Source: Meiothermus sp. Pnk-1
GTDB lineage: Bacteria > Deinococcota > Deinococci > Deinococcales > Thermaceae
NCBI RefSeq assembly: GCF_003226535.1
Contig: NZ_QKOB01000013.1
Span: forward strand, 1 to 64,000
DNA length: 64,000 bases
Reading direction: 5' to 3'
The notes under the pieces are model-generated. The model was not told the DNA's origin. It saw only the letters and a program-made list of their open reading frames with translations, and did not search any database. A program made the translations under genes and the position numbers. Every line of letters starts with the position of its first letter. Position 1 is the stretch's first letter. Shown one piece after another: positions 23,996 through 34,345 of this stretch.

Positions 23996-25321
23996 ATGGG
24001 GGCCTACTCCCCGGTCAAGACCCCGCCCCGCCCCAGGCGCCGACGGCTGCTCTCGCGCCGCTGGCTGCTGCCGGGGATGCGGGTCAAGCGCTACGCCCTG
24101 ATCGCCCTGATCGGCGGTCTGCTGCTCCTGTTGGGGGTGGTGCAGCTCACCTGGGACGGCCCGCTGGTGAGCGGGTTCTTCCAGCTCGCCCGCTGGGCCG
24201 TGCTGCTGGGCCTACCCCAGTGGCTCTCGGGGCTCTTTTGGATGGCCTTGGGGGTGGTGCTGGTCTTCCTGGGTATCCGCTGGATGAACCGCAGCGTGCT
24301 CTCCGCGCTGGCCGACCCCGACACCGTGCCCGAGCAGGTCTACATCCGGCGGCGGCTAGAGAACGGCCCGCGCATCGTGGCCCTGGGCGGAGGAACCGGG
24401 TTGTCGCGGGTCTTGCGAGGCCTCAAGCAGGAAACCGCCAACCTCACCGCCATCGTGGCCGCCACCGACGACGGGGGAAGCACCGGGCGACTGCGCGCCT
24501 CCTTCGGGATCCCCGCGGTGGGCGACCTGGTGGACTGCCTGGCCGCGCTTTCCGACGCCGAGGGCCTGCCCGACCTGATGCAGTACCGCTTCGCCCGGGG
24601 TGGCGAGCTCGAGGGGCATACCTTCGGCAACCTCATGCTGGTGAGCCTGTACGAGCTTGCCGCGTCTTCCCGCAGCGATAGCCAAGGCGGCGACTTCGCC
24701 GCCGCCATCCGCCAAGCCAACAGCATTCTGCGGCTGCGGGGAGCGGTCTGGCCAGCCACCGACCGCCCAGCCAAGCTATGGGCCATCCGCGAAAACGGAA
24801 GCCGCGAGGAGGGCGAATCCCGGCTGCGCCACGGCCAGGGGCGCATCCTTCGGGTGGGCCTCGAGCCCGCCGAGGTCCCGGCCATGCCCGAAGCCCTGGA
24901 AGCCCTGCGCCGCGCCGATCTGATCGTGCTGGGGCCGGGTAGCCTGTATACCAGCGTGATCCCCAGTTTTTTGCCGCCGGAGATCGCCCAGGCCATTCGG
25001 CAAGCTCCGGCCAGAATCTGCTACATCGCCAACGTAATGACCGAAGTCGGCGAAACCGACCACCTCTCGCTCTGCGCACACTACCAGGCCGTAGCGGCCC
25101 ACCTGGGCCGCCGCCCGGATATCGTGCTGGTCCACACCGCTCCCATAGATCCCGGGTTGCTGCAGCGCTATGGCGCAGAAGGACAGCAACCGGTAACCCT
25201 GGACCTGGAGGCGCTCGAGAACCTCGGCGTACAGGTCATCCAGGGGGACTTCCTCGAACAAGGCCCCTACGCCCAGCACGATCCCGGTAAACTGGTGCGG
25301 GCGCTCATCGCGTTGTGCTAG
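23996..25321 (+). CDS. yvcK: YvcK-type gluconeogenesis factor with N-terminal membrane helices
   Basis: A 441-residue protein. The N-terminal ~120 residues are basic with two hydrophobic helices (~33-52 and ~80-100), absent from B. subtilis YvcK. The CofD-like/YvcK domain starts at RIVALGGGTGLSRVL and includes TAIVAATDDGGSTGRLR, FGNLML and VLGPGSLYTSVIPSFL. YvcK binds UDP-sugars and controls carbon flow and peptidoglycan synthesis. Its usual partner whiA is not beside it; instead a membrane protein gene follows after 1 nt. Confidence 0.9.
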   Translation: MGAYSPVKTPPRPRRRRLLSRRWLLPGMRVKRYALIALIGGLLLLLGVVQLTWDGPLVSGFFQLARWAVLLGLPQWLSGLFWMALGVVLVFLGIRWMNRSVLSALADPDTVPEQVYIRRRLENGPRIVALGGGTGLSRVLRGLKQETANLTAIVAATDDGGSTGRLRASFGIPAVGDLVDCLAALSDAEGLPDLMQYRFARGGELEGHTFGNLMLVSLYELAASSRSDSQGGDFAAAIRQANSILRLRGAVWPATDRPAKLWAIRENGSREEGESRLRHGQGRILRVGLEPAEVPAMPEALEALRRADLIVLGPGSLYTSVIPSFLPPEIAQAIRQAPARICYIANVMTEVGETDHLSLCAHYQAVAAHLGRRPDIVLVHTAPIDPGLLQRYGAEGQQPVTLDLEALENLGVQVIQGDFLEQGPYAQHDPGKLVRALIALC

Positions 25322-25322
25322 T

Positions 25323-26129
25323 ATGACCCCTCTTCTCCTCACCGATCCCCTCGGCGACGACCATGGGCTGGGCTATGCCTATCCCACCGCCGCCATCTAC
25401 GCAGAAAGCGGCTTCGCCGACCTGACCGGCTTCCAGGCTCTCGAGCGAGACGGGCGGCTGGTACTCAGGGTACGGCTGGCCCGCTACCCTAACCCCCAGG
25501 CCGCCCCGCTCGGCTTCTCGCTGGCCGTCGTGGGTATCTACGTAGAAAGCGAACCCACGAAGGGGGCCGAAGGTGGCCAGGAACTCCCCGGCGCAGGCTT
25601 CAAAACGCCCGCTGGGCATGGCTGGGACGAAGCCTACCTGCTGAGCGGCTGGAAGGCCGAGTCGCTCCGCCCGGATGGCCGGCGTCAAGAGGTTCAGGCC
25701 CGCAAGGAGGGCGACTGGCTCGAGGTCTTCCCCGACCTCCCCCCTGGCGACTACGGCTACTACGTCACGGTGGGCCTCTACGACCCCTTCACCCCCACCG
25801 GCTTCCGCCCGGTACGCCCTGGCGGGGGAGGCTGGGTGTTGGATGCCCCTAGCGGAGCCCCGGCTGCGGTGGACGTGCTCTCTGAGCACCAAGCCCAGGC
25901 CTACCAAAGCGGGGTGCTGGCCCCGGTCCGGGGTGCCCGCAGCCCTTTGCCCTGGGCCATCGGGGTGGCGGCGGCCGGGTTCCTCGCCATCGTGCTGGCC
26001 TTTGTCTTTCCGCGCCGTCGGCCCAGAGCAGGCCAGGTCCCCCGCAAACCTCAGCCAGCCGCCCCGGGCGCGAAGGAACCCACGGCCAAGGAAAAACCAG
26101 AGGATTTCGACCTCGATATCCGGTTTTGA
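25323..26129 (+). CDS. Glucodextranase C-terminal-like (DOMON-type) domain protein with C-terminal anchor
   Basis: A 268-residue protein. Its first ~180 residues begin LLLTDPLGDDHGLGYAYPT and continue AESGFADLTGFQALERDG, which fits the glucodextranase C-terminal beta-sandwich pattern 'DP.GDD.G.G.Y.YPT...fDl..f'. A hydrophobic helix (LPWAIGVAAAGFLAIVLAFVF, ~215-235) is followed by a basic Pro-rich tail ending DLDIRF. It has no signal peptide. It follows yvcK after a single base, so the two are certainly co-translated. Function unknown; carbohydrate binding is inference. Confidence 0.65.
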   Translation: MTPLLLTDPLGDDHGLGYAYPTAAIYAESGFADLTGFQALERDGRLVLRVRLARYPNPQAAPLGFSLAVVGIYVESEPTKGAEGGQELPGAGFKTPAGHGWDEAYLLSGWKAESLRPDGRRQEVQARKEGDWLEVFPDLPPGDYGYYVTVGLYDPFTPTGFRPVRPGGGGWVLDAPSGAPAAVDVLSEHQAQAYQSGVLAPVRGARSPLPWAIGVAAAGFLAIVLAFVFPRRRPRAGQVPRKPQPAAPGAKEPTAKEKPEDFDLDIRF

Positions 26130-26139
26130 AACGTACAGC

Positions 26140-26478
26140 TCACACCGGCCGCAAATCCTCGAGCAGCAACCACCCCACTCCCTCGGGCGTAGCCTGAAGG
26201 TAAGGGTCTAGCTCTTCGCGGAGCGAAGCGGTGAGGGGCTTGAGCTCGAGCGGTTCTCTCTCGGTGAGTATCAGCGCCGTGACCTGAAAAAAGCGTTGCC
26301 CCTCGGTGGGGGTGCCGTCCTCAAAGAAAGCAAACGGTGGGCGAACCTCGTCGAGCAAGAGATGTACCGGACCATCCGGCAGACCTTGGGCGAGCTCGGC
26401 GGGAAGGGTTTCCCTGGGTTCGAACTCGAGGCCGCGGGGAAACCAAAGGTAGCCCTGAAATAGCTTGATGCCTTTCAT
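26140..26478 (-). CDS. Hypothetical protein downstream of alr
   Basis: A 112-residue acidic protein (MKGIKLFQGYLWFPRGLEFEP), with strands and a final hydrophobic helix-like region (GVGWLLLEDLRPV). Not recognised. Its start overlaps the alr stop by 4 nt (26475-26478), which supports it as a genuine co-translated gene. Confidence 0.55.
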   Translation of the reverse strand: MKGIKLFQGYLWFPRGLEFEPRETLPAELAQGLPDGPVHLLLDEVRPPFAFFEDGTPTEGQRFFQVTALILTEREPLELKPLTASLREELDPYLQATPEGVGWLLLEDLRPV

Positions 26479-27590
26479 GGCTCCACCCTGGCTACCTCTA
26501 CCCCCCCGCGCAGGTACACCCGGGGCAGCCGCGCGGCGAGCCGTACCGCCGGCTCATAGCTTACCGTGCCAGTCATCTCGGCCCAGCCCCACAGGCTCGA
26601 GCCGGGGTCAAAGTCCGCCGTGAGCACTTCGAACACCGCATCGAGGTTCACCGGCCCAGGTATTCGCACGGTGACCTGATCCATCGAGATACGCCCCACC
26701 ACCGGACAAACCCATCCCGCCCCCGAGGGTTGGGAAAGCCGCACGGTCGCCCGGTTGTAGGCGAGCCTCGGCATCCCGTCGGCGTAGCCCACCGGCAAGG
26801 TGGCGATCCACTCGTAGTCCCGGGTGGTGTAAAGCCCGCTATAGCCAATTTTTCTTCCTGGCGGGAGCTGCTTGACTAGGGTGGGCTTGGCCAGCAGGCG
26901 GGCGATCGGTTTGAGGCCCAAGTTTGGTAAGAGCCCGTACAGCGCAATCCCCGGGCGAATAGCGTCGAAGCCGTAGTCGCGTAAGTTGAAAACCCCGGCC
27001 GAGTTTGCCAGGTGGCAAAAATATCCCGGCCCCCACACCTCCTGCACCCGTCGAAAGTGGGCGAGTTGCATCCGGGTGAACTCGGGGTTCTCTTCCGCGT
27101 CGGCAAAGTGCGAGTAAAGCCCGGTCACCTTGAGGTGAGAAAAGCGCTCGAGCGCCTCCTTTACCCGCTGCGCCTCCTCCCAGGGAAACCCCACCCGGCC
27201 CATACCCGTATCAAACTCGAGGTGAACCTCGGCGATCTTTCCTAAAGCGCGCGCCGCCGCGTCGAGCGCCTGCGCTCCTTCGAAGGTGGAGAGGCTGGCG
27301 ATCAGGTCGGCTTCCAGCGCCTCTCGAGCCTGGTCAGGATGCAAGCTGCCCATCAGTAAAACCCGGCCTTGGATCCCTCCCAAGCGGAGTTCGCGGCCCT
27401 CGTCGACGGTCGCTACTGCGAGCCCCCAAGCTCCTAGCCGCAGCAGCTCCTTCCCAATTGGAACCGCTCCATGCCCGTAAGCGTTGGCCTTCACCACCCC
27501 CACCAACTGGGCTAGGAGAGTCTTAGAGCGGAGCAAGGCAACATTATGGGCCAACGAGTCTAGGTTGATCTCGAGCCAAGCCGGACGCAT
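26475..27590 (-). CDS. alr: Alanine racemase
   Basis: A 371-residue PLP enzyme that supplies D-alanine for peptidoglycan. The PLP lysine lies in VVKANAYGHG (~residue 36); the second catalytic base is the tyrosine in IGYSGLYTT, and GRISMDQVTV and PVGYADG are family signatures. The frame is open back to 27710, but that extension reads through tRNA-Gly and its terminator. The ATG at 27590 is the right start: TAAACT ends 7 nt before it, indicating a leaderless mRNA. Confidence 0.95.
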   Translation of the reverse strand: MRPAWLEINLDSLAHNVALLRSKTLLAQLVGVVKANAYGHGAVPIGKELLRLGAWGLAVATVDEGRELRLGGIQGRVLLMGSLHPDQAREALEADLIASLSTFEGAQALDAAARALGKIAEVHLEFDTGMGRVGFPWEEAQRVKEALERFSHLKVTGLYSHFADAEENPEFTRMQLAHFRRVQEVWGPGYFCHLANSAGVFNLRDYGFDAIRPGIALYGLLPNLGLKPIARLLAKPTLVKQLPPGRKIGYSGLYTTRDYEWIATLPVGYADGMPRLAYNRATVRLSQPSGAGWVCPVVGRISMDQVTVRIPGPVNLDAVFEVLTADFDPGSSLWGWAEMTGTVSYEPAVRLAARLPRVYLRGGVEVARVEP

Positions 27591-27610
27591 AAGTTGTAGT
27601 TTATCGCCTA

Positions 27611-27645
27611 AAAACAAACCCCCCCACCCAGGGAAGGGTGAGGGG
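27611..27645 (-). terminator. Terminator of the 23S-5S-tRNA-Gly transcript
   Basis: On the minus strand, CCCCTCACCC and GGGTGGGGGG pair over 10 bp (one G-U) around TTCCCT... loop, followed by TTTGTTTTT. It begins a few bases after the tRNA-Gly CCA end. Confidence 0.85.
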
Positions 27646-27649
27646 AAGC

Positions 27650-27725
27650 TGGAGCGGGAGACGGGACTCGAACCCGCGACCCCAACCTTGGCAAGGTTGT
27701 GCTCTACCAACTGAGCTACTCCCGC
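27650..27725 (-). tRNA. tRNA-Gly(GCC)
   Basis: A 76-nt cloverleaf with acceptor arm GCGGGAG/CTCCCGC, D-arm GCTC...GAGC, anticodon stem CAACC/GGTTG around TTGCCAA (anticodon GCC), TTCGAGT T-loop and an encoded CCA end. It is the last gene of the 23S-5S unit, as in Thermus. Confidence 0.97.
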
Positions 27726-27736
27726 AAAACAAAAAA

Positions 27737-27855
27737 CCCCTGCACCGCCCTACTCTCCCAGGCCCTCGCGGGCCGAGTACCATCGGCGCAGGCGCGTTTC
27801 ACTTCCGTGTTCGGAATGGGTACGGGTGGTTCCACGCCGCTATGGGCACAGGGGT
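27737..27855 (-). rRNA. rrf: 5S ribosomal RNA
   Basis: About 119 nt, closely like Thermus 5S rRNA: the minus strand reads CCCCTGTGCCCATAGCGGCG, contains CCATTCCGAACACGGAAG, and ends GGTGCAGGGG pairing with its 5' end. Ends are approximate by a few bases. Confidence 0.96.
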
Positions 27856-27934
27856 ATCCTCTTTCTACCTCTCATATACCTCGGGGATACTCGTGGGCAG
27901 TAGGAAGATCGGCTCGCATCACTGCAGCCAAAGG

Positions 27935-30813
<2,879 letters not shown>

Positions 30814-30900
30814 CTCGGCAACTATACAACCTTATCTCGCCGCTCCCTTACTGCCCACTTTTCATGATCCCCCGCCTACCTTCCGATAGGCGCAACGAAG

Positions 30901-30929
30901 AGGGTATCAAGTGCTTCAAATCTTGTCAA
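30901..30929 (-). promoter_or_regulatory. Promoter of the 23S-5S-tRNA-Gly unit
   Basis: TTGACA (30924-30929) and TACCCT (30901-30906), both minus strand, separated by exactly 17 nt. It gives a leader of about 80 nt containing the hairpin GCGCCTATC...GGTAGGCG. This is the expected strong rRNA promoter form. Confidence 0.85.
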
Positions 30930-31021
30930 CCCCTTCCCGGCCACCCGGGGTCAAGACCCTAAAAATAGCGTCCCGCAGACGAAAAAACTTCCAAGGCGCG
31001 GCAACTTATGGCCACGCCGCC

Positions 31022-31591
31022 CTAGCCGCCCGGCTGCACAGTTCCACGCCGTTTTTGCTCCCATTCCTCGCGAAGGATGGCGTAAGCGTATTCGCTGGCC
31101 CAGTGCCCCTTGAGCCACAAGCTTTGCACGAATGTCCCCTCGAGCCGCATCCCCAGGCGGACCATGAGCTGCCAGGAGGGGTGGTTTTCTACGTCGGTGT
31201 TGGCTCGGACGCGATGCAGTTTGAGTTCCCCGAAGAGGTATTCCAGCAGGCGTTCCAAGGCTTCCCGAGCGAGGCCTTGACCCTGGTGGGCACGAGAGAG
31301 GGTGATGGTCATCTCGGCTTGCTGGCCATCCGGAAGGAGACAAAAAGCGCATTCCCCAATCATCTCGCCGTTATCCTTGCGCTCGAGCGCCATCGGATAC
31401 CATTGGCCCGGCACGGCGGGCACCGCAGCCTTCGCCCGCTCGAGGAATTCCACCGCCTTGTCCCGGGGATAGGGCACCTCCCAGCCTTGGTAGCGGGCCA
31501 CCTCGGGGTCCGAACGGTAGCGGATAAAGGCCTCGAGGTCACGATCCTCGAAAGTGCGCAAGGCTAGTCGGGGGGACTCGAGTCGAAACAT
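31022..31591 (-). CDS. GNAT-family N-acetyltransferase (RimJ/RimL-like)
   Basis: A 189-residue acetyltransferase starting MFRLESPRLALRTFEDRDLEAFIRY, typical of RimJ/RimL-type GNATs. The acetyl-CoA loop lies in LSRAHQGQGLAREALERLLEYLF (Q-x-x-G-x-G/A) and the following ELKLHRVRANTDVENHPSWQLMVRLGM is the usual end of the fold. Acceptor unknown; N-terminal or small-molecule amines are usual for this branch. Confidence 0.85.
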   Translation of the reverse strand: MFRLESPRLALRTFEDRDLEAFIRYRSDPEVARYQGWEVPYPRDKAVEFLERAKAAVPAVPGQWYPMALERKDNGEMIGECAFCLLPDGQQAEMTITLSRAHQGQGLAREALERLLEYLFGELKLHRVRANTDVENHPSWQLMVRLGMRLEGTFVQSLWLKGHWASEYAYAILREEWEQKRRGTVQPGG

Positions 31592-31671
31592 GTTGCTAGC
31601 AGGATACCGCGCCCAGTTCAGCTAGCTCCGGTTCGTGTTTTAGTACGCTTGCCGAGGCTTGGGTGGGCAGT

Positions 31672-32373
31672 CTAGGAATTCTGCTGGGCAGCCTCGATAA
31701 GCGCCCGGAAAATGCCCCATTGCTGCGGCAGCAACTCAGGATGCCACTGCACGCCCATAAAGAACGGGTGCCCCTCGAGCACCACCGCTTCTACCAACCC
31801 ATCGGGCGCGAGCGCCACCTCCCGCAGGCCGGGGGCTAGCTCCTTTAGGCCCTGATGGTGGTAGGAGTTCACCCGGAAGCGCGGTTCAAAGAGCCGCGAG
31901 AGCGGGCTTTCCCCCACCTGCTCGAGCGAGTGGGCCACCACCCCGGGCTCGGATTTCTGGTAGTGCTGCACGGCCTGAAAGCCCTGAGTAGGCAAATCCT
32001 GGTACAGCGAGCCACCCAGGGCTACGTTCATCACTTGGATGCCGCGGCAGATGCCGAGGGTAGGAATCCCGTGGTGCGCGGCGTAGCGGGCCAGGTACAG
32101 CTCGAGCCCATCCCGCTCCGGGCTCACCTCGCCCAACTCGGGAACGGGTTCTTCCCCAAAGTGGGCCGGGTCTACGTCCACCCCGCCGGGCAACAACAAA
32201 CCGCCCAAGCTATCGAGGATGGTGGCTAGCCGATCTTCGGGCTGGGGGGGGATCACTAAGACCGATGCCCCCTGGGCTTCCAGGGCTTTGACGTAGGGCT
32301 CGAGCAGCCCCCAGATCTTGCTGCGGATGAGTTCGCCCGTGGTGCGGTACTGCGCGCTGACGCCGATGAGCAT
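31672..32373 (-). CDS. Class I glutamine amidotransferase, gamma-glutamyl-GABA hydrolase-like
   Basis: A 233-residue peptidase C26/PuuD-like protein. Nucleophile Cys in LGICRGIQVMN (~residue 109), catalytic His-x-Glu in QWHPEL (~214), oxyanion region LLLPGGVDVDP. These free-standing hydrolases cut gamma-glutamyl amides, for example in putrescine breakdown. No other putrescine gene lies next to it. Both TACAGT and GGAGG sit just upstream of the ATG; the -10 box ends 6 nt before it. Confidence 0.83.
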   Translation of the reverse strand: MLIGVSAQYRTTGELIRSKIWGLLEPYVKALEAQGASVLVIPPQPEDRLATILDSLGGLLLPGGVDVDPAHFGEEPVPELGEVSPERDGLELYLARYAAHHGIPTLGICRGIQVMNVALGGSLYQDLPTQGFQAVQHYQKSEPGVVAHSLEQVGESPLSRLFEPRFRVNSYHHQGLKELAPGLREVALAPDGLVEAVVLEGHPFFMGVQWHPELLPQQWGIFRALIEAAQQNS

Positions 32374-32414
32374 GCCTCCACTGTACTCTTTATGCCGGGG
32401 TACGATACGAGCCG

Positions 32415-33599
32415 ATGGATGCCACCCCTTTTCCCTCGGCGCCGCTGCGCCCGGAGTTTCAACAGGCGCTGCAGGAAGCCCTGCAGCGCTACGAAACCCC
32501 CTTCTATGCCTATGACCTCACGCGTATACACTCCCGCGTGAAGGCCCTCCGCCAATCCTTCCCCCGTGCCCGGCTTTTGTATGCGATGAAAGCCAACCCC
32601 CGCCTGGGCATCCTGCGGCGCTTGCGGGGATGGGGGGTTGGGCTCGAGGCGGTTTCTCTAGGCGAGGTCTTGCGCGCGTACCGGGCAGGCTATACACCGG
32701 AAGAGGTCCTGCTGAACGGCCCGGTAAAAACCCCGGCCATGCTCGAAGAGCTCCAGCGGGCAGGCCTTCCGATCCTAGGGGTTGACTCCCTAGCCGACCT
32801 AGAGCGCATCGCCCGCCTTCTCCCCGGGGCGAAGGTGCTGCTGCGGGTCAATCCCGACCTCCCCATCGCCACCCACGACCACCTAGCTACCGGGCGCGGC
32901 GAGAGCAAGTTCGGTATCCTGGCCGCCGAGGTCCCCGCCTCGGTGAGGCGGGCCAAGCAGGCGGGGCTAGAGTTTCTCGGGCTGCACCTCCACTTGGGCT
33001 CGGCCTTGGAGAGCCAGGAGGATTTTCAGGACGGCTACCGCGTTCTGGAAGCCCTCTATGAGCGTATCGGCCCGACCCAAGTGCTGAACCTGGGCGGGGG
33101 CTTCGGGCTGAACTTCGATCCGGCAGGGGTCTCCGAAGCGGCGCAACAACTCGCGGATAAGTTTGGGGCCCGGCTCTGGCTCGAGCCGGGCCGCTACCTG
33201 GTAGCTGAGGCAGGGGTGCTGGTCACGCGGGTCTGGGGAACCAAGCGCACCCGGCGGAATTATCTGCTGGTGGACGCCGGGATGATGACCCTGCTGCGCC
33301 CCATGCTCTACGGAGCCCAACACCCGGTGATCCCGCTCTACGAAGGCCCGGAGGTGCAGGCTTGGGACCTGGCCGGGCCGGTGTGCGAGTCGGGGGACGT
33401 GCTGGCCCGAGACGTACCGCTCCCTACGCCGAAAGAGGGCGATGCGCTGGCGATCTTACAGGCCGGAGCCTACGGCAGCAGCATGAGCAGCAACTACCTC
33501 GACCACCCGAGGCCGCTCGAGATTCTGTGGACCGGGGCCGAGTGGGAGGTGCTGCGCAGGCCGCAAAGCCTGGAAGCTTTGCTCGCGGAAGAAGTTTAG
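32415..33599 (+). CDS. lysA: Diaminopimelate decarboxylase-like PLP enzyme
   Basis: A 394-residue fold III PLP decarboxylase. PLP lysine in LYAMKANP (~residue 58), ESKFG, LGLHLHLGSALES, the GGGFG phosphate loop, EPGRYLVAEAGVL and the diaminopimelate-decarboxylase catalytic motif GPVCESGDVLA near the C-terminus. CESGD is the mark of LysA against related ornithine/arginine enzymes. It makes lysine from meso-diaminopimelate. TACGAT lies 8 nt before the ATG. The divergent-facing neighbour is the PuuD-like gene; no other lysine gene is in the window. Confidence 0.85.
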   Translation: MDATPFPSAPLRPEFQQALQEALQRYETPFYAYDLTRIHSRVKALRQSFPRARLLYAMKANPRLGILRRLRGWGVGLEAVSLGEVLRAYRAGYTPEEVLLNGPVKTPAMLEELQRAGLPILGVDSLADLERIARLLPGAKVLLRVNPDLPIATHDHLATGRGESKFGILAAEVPASVRRAKQAGLEFLGLHLHLGSALESQEDFQDGYRVLEALYERIGPTQVLNLGGGFGLNFDPAGVSEAAQQLADKFGARLWLEPGRYLVAEAGVLVTRVWGTKRTRRNYLLVDAGMMTLLRPMLYGAQHPVIPLYEGPEVQAWDLAGPVCESGDVLARDVPLPTPKEGDALAILQAGAYGSSMSSNYLDHPRPLEILWTGAEWEVLRRPQSLEALLAEEV

Positions 33600-34240
33600 C
33601 CCTCTGGCTTCGGGACCAGCCCCAAGTGCAAGACGTACTTCTCCGGGCCGCGACGGTGCTCGTAGCGCGCATACACTTCCCACAGCTCGCGCTGCAGGGC
33701 TTTGGCCTCGGCCCGGCTGAGCCGCAGCCCCGCACTCCAAAAGTTGAGCACCGCTGGAGAGGCTTCGTCCAAGAAATCCTGCGCATCTCCACCGGCATCC
33801 GAGCCCCACAGCATGATCCCGTCCTCATTGAGCCGGACCAGGAGCTGACGTTCGTACTTGGGCAACCCCAGCGCCCGCGCGACCCCCCGCTCGAAGCTGC
33901 GTTTCCAGAAAACGGCGTCCTCGAGCGCCGCCAAGGAGGCCGGCGGCACCAACTCGAGCGGAACCCGAAAGGCCCGCGCGATGGCCTGGTAGCGCTTGAT
34001 GGGGCGTCCTCGCCGGGGCTCGAGGCCCACTACCTCGAGCAAGCCTGCGCGTAGCATTTGCAGCACCCGGTAGTGCATACTCTGGATCGAGAGTTTGCCC
34101 TCCTCGGCCGCCGCCTTGACCGTGGTGGGACCCCGCATGAAGGGTTTGAGGTATACCGCTATATCGGGGTCGGCCAGGATGCGAGCTGCAAGGGTGTTAC
34201 GGATTTCCAACACCTGGGGCTTTTCTGGCGCCTGGAGCAT
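33596..34240 (-). CDS. HTH transcriptional regulator (ArsR/winged-helix type), divergent from MFS exporter
   Basis: A 214-residue protein with a winged helix at ~residues 15-85: LAARILADPDIAVYLKPFM, GPTTVKAAAEEGKLSIQSMHYRVLQMLRAGLLEVVG and RRGRPIKRYQAIA. The rest is a helical effector or dimerisation domain. The start at 34240 is preferred over 34396: TAGAGT ends 5 nt before it, and an inverted repeat (34251-34278) lies over its promoter. It probably controls itself and the divergent MFS gene. Confidence 0.75.
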   Translation of the reverse strand: MLQAPEKPQVLEIRNTLAARILADPDIAVYLKPFMRGPTTVKAAAEEGKLSIQSMHYRVLQMLRAGLLEVVGLEPRRGRPIKRYQAIARAFRVPLELVPPASLAALEDAVFWKRSFERGVARALGLPKYERQLLVRLNEDGIMLWGSDAGGDAQDFLDEASPAVLNFWSAGLRLSRAEAKALQRELWEVYARYEHRRGPEKYVLHLGLVPKPEG

Positions 34241-34250
34241 AATCCACTCT

Positions 34251-34278
34251 ACTCCAAAAGTGAACTTTTCTCTGGAGT
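34251..34278. promoter_or_regulatory. Probable operator in the divergent regulator-MFS gap
   Basis: Inner arms AAAAGT/ACTTTT (34256-34269) separated by two bases, inside outer arms CTCCA (34252-34256) and TGGAG (34273-34277). It overlaps the region upstream of the regulator's TAGAGT -10 box, so binding could block transcription of both genes. Confidence 0.5.
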
Positions 34279-34345
34279 AAAGACCCTCTACCCTGCGCCT
34301 ATACTCTCCTGACCCGAGCCGGGTCGGGGGAAGTACCGCTACGGT

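Noticed and set aside
27591-27710. N-terminal extension of alanine racemase
   Set aside because: It would translate the tRNA-Gly gene and its terminator; a leaderless start with TAAACT fits the ATG at 27590.
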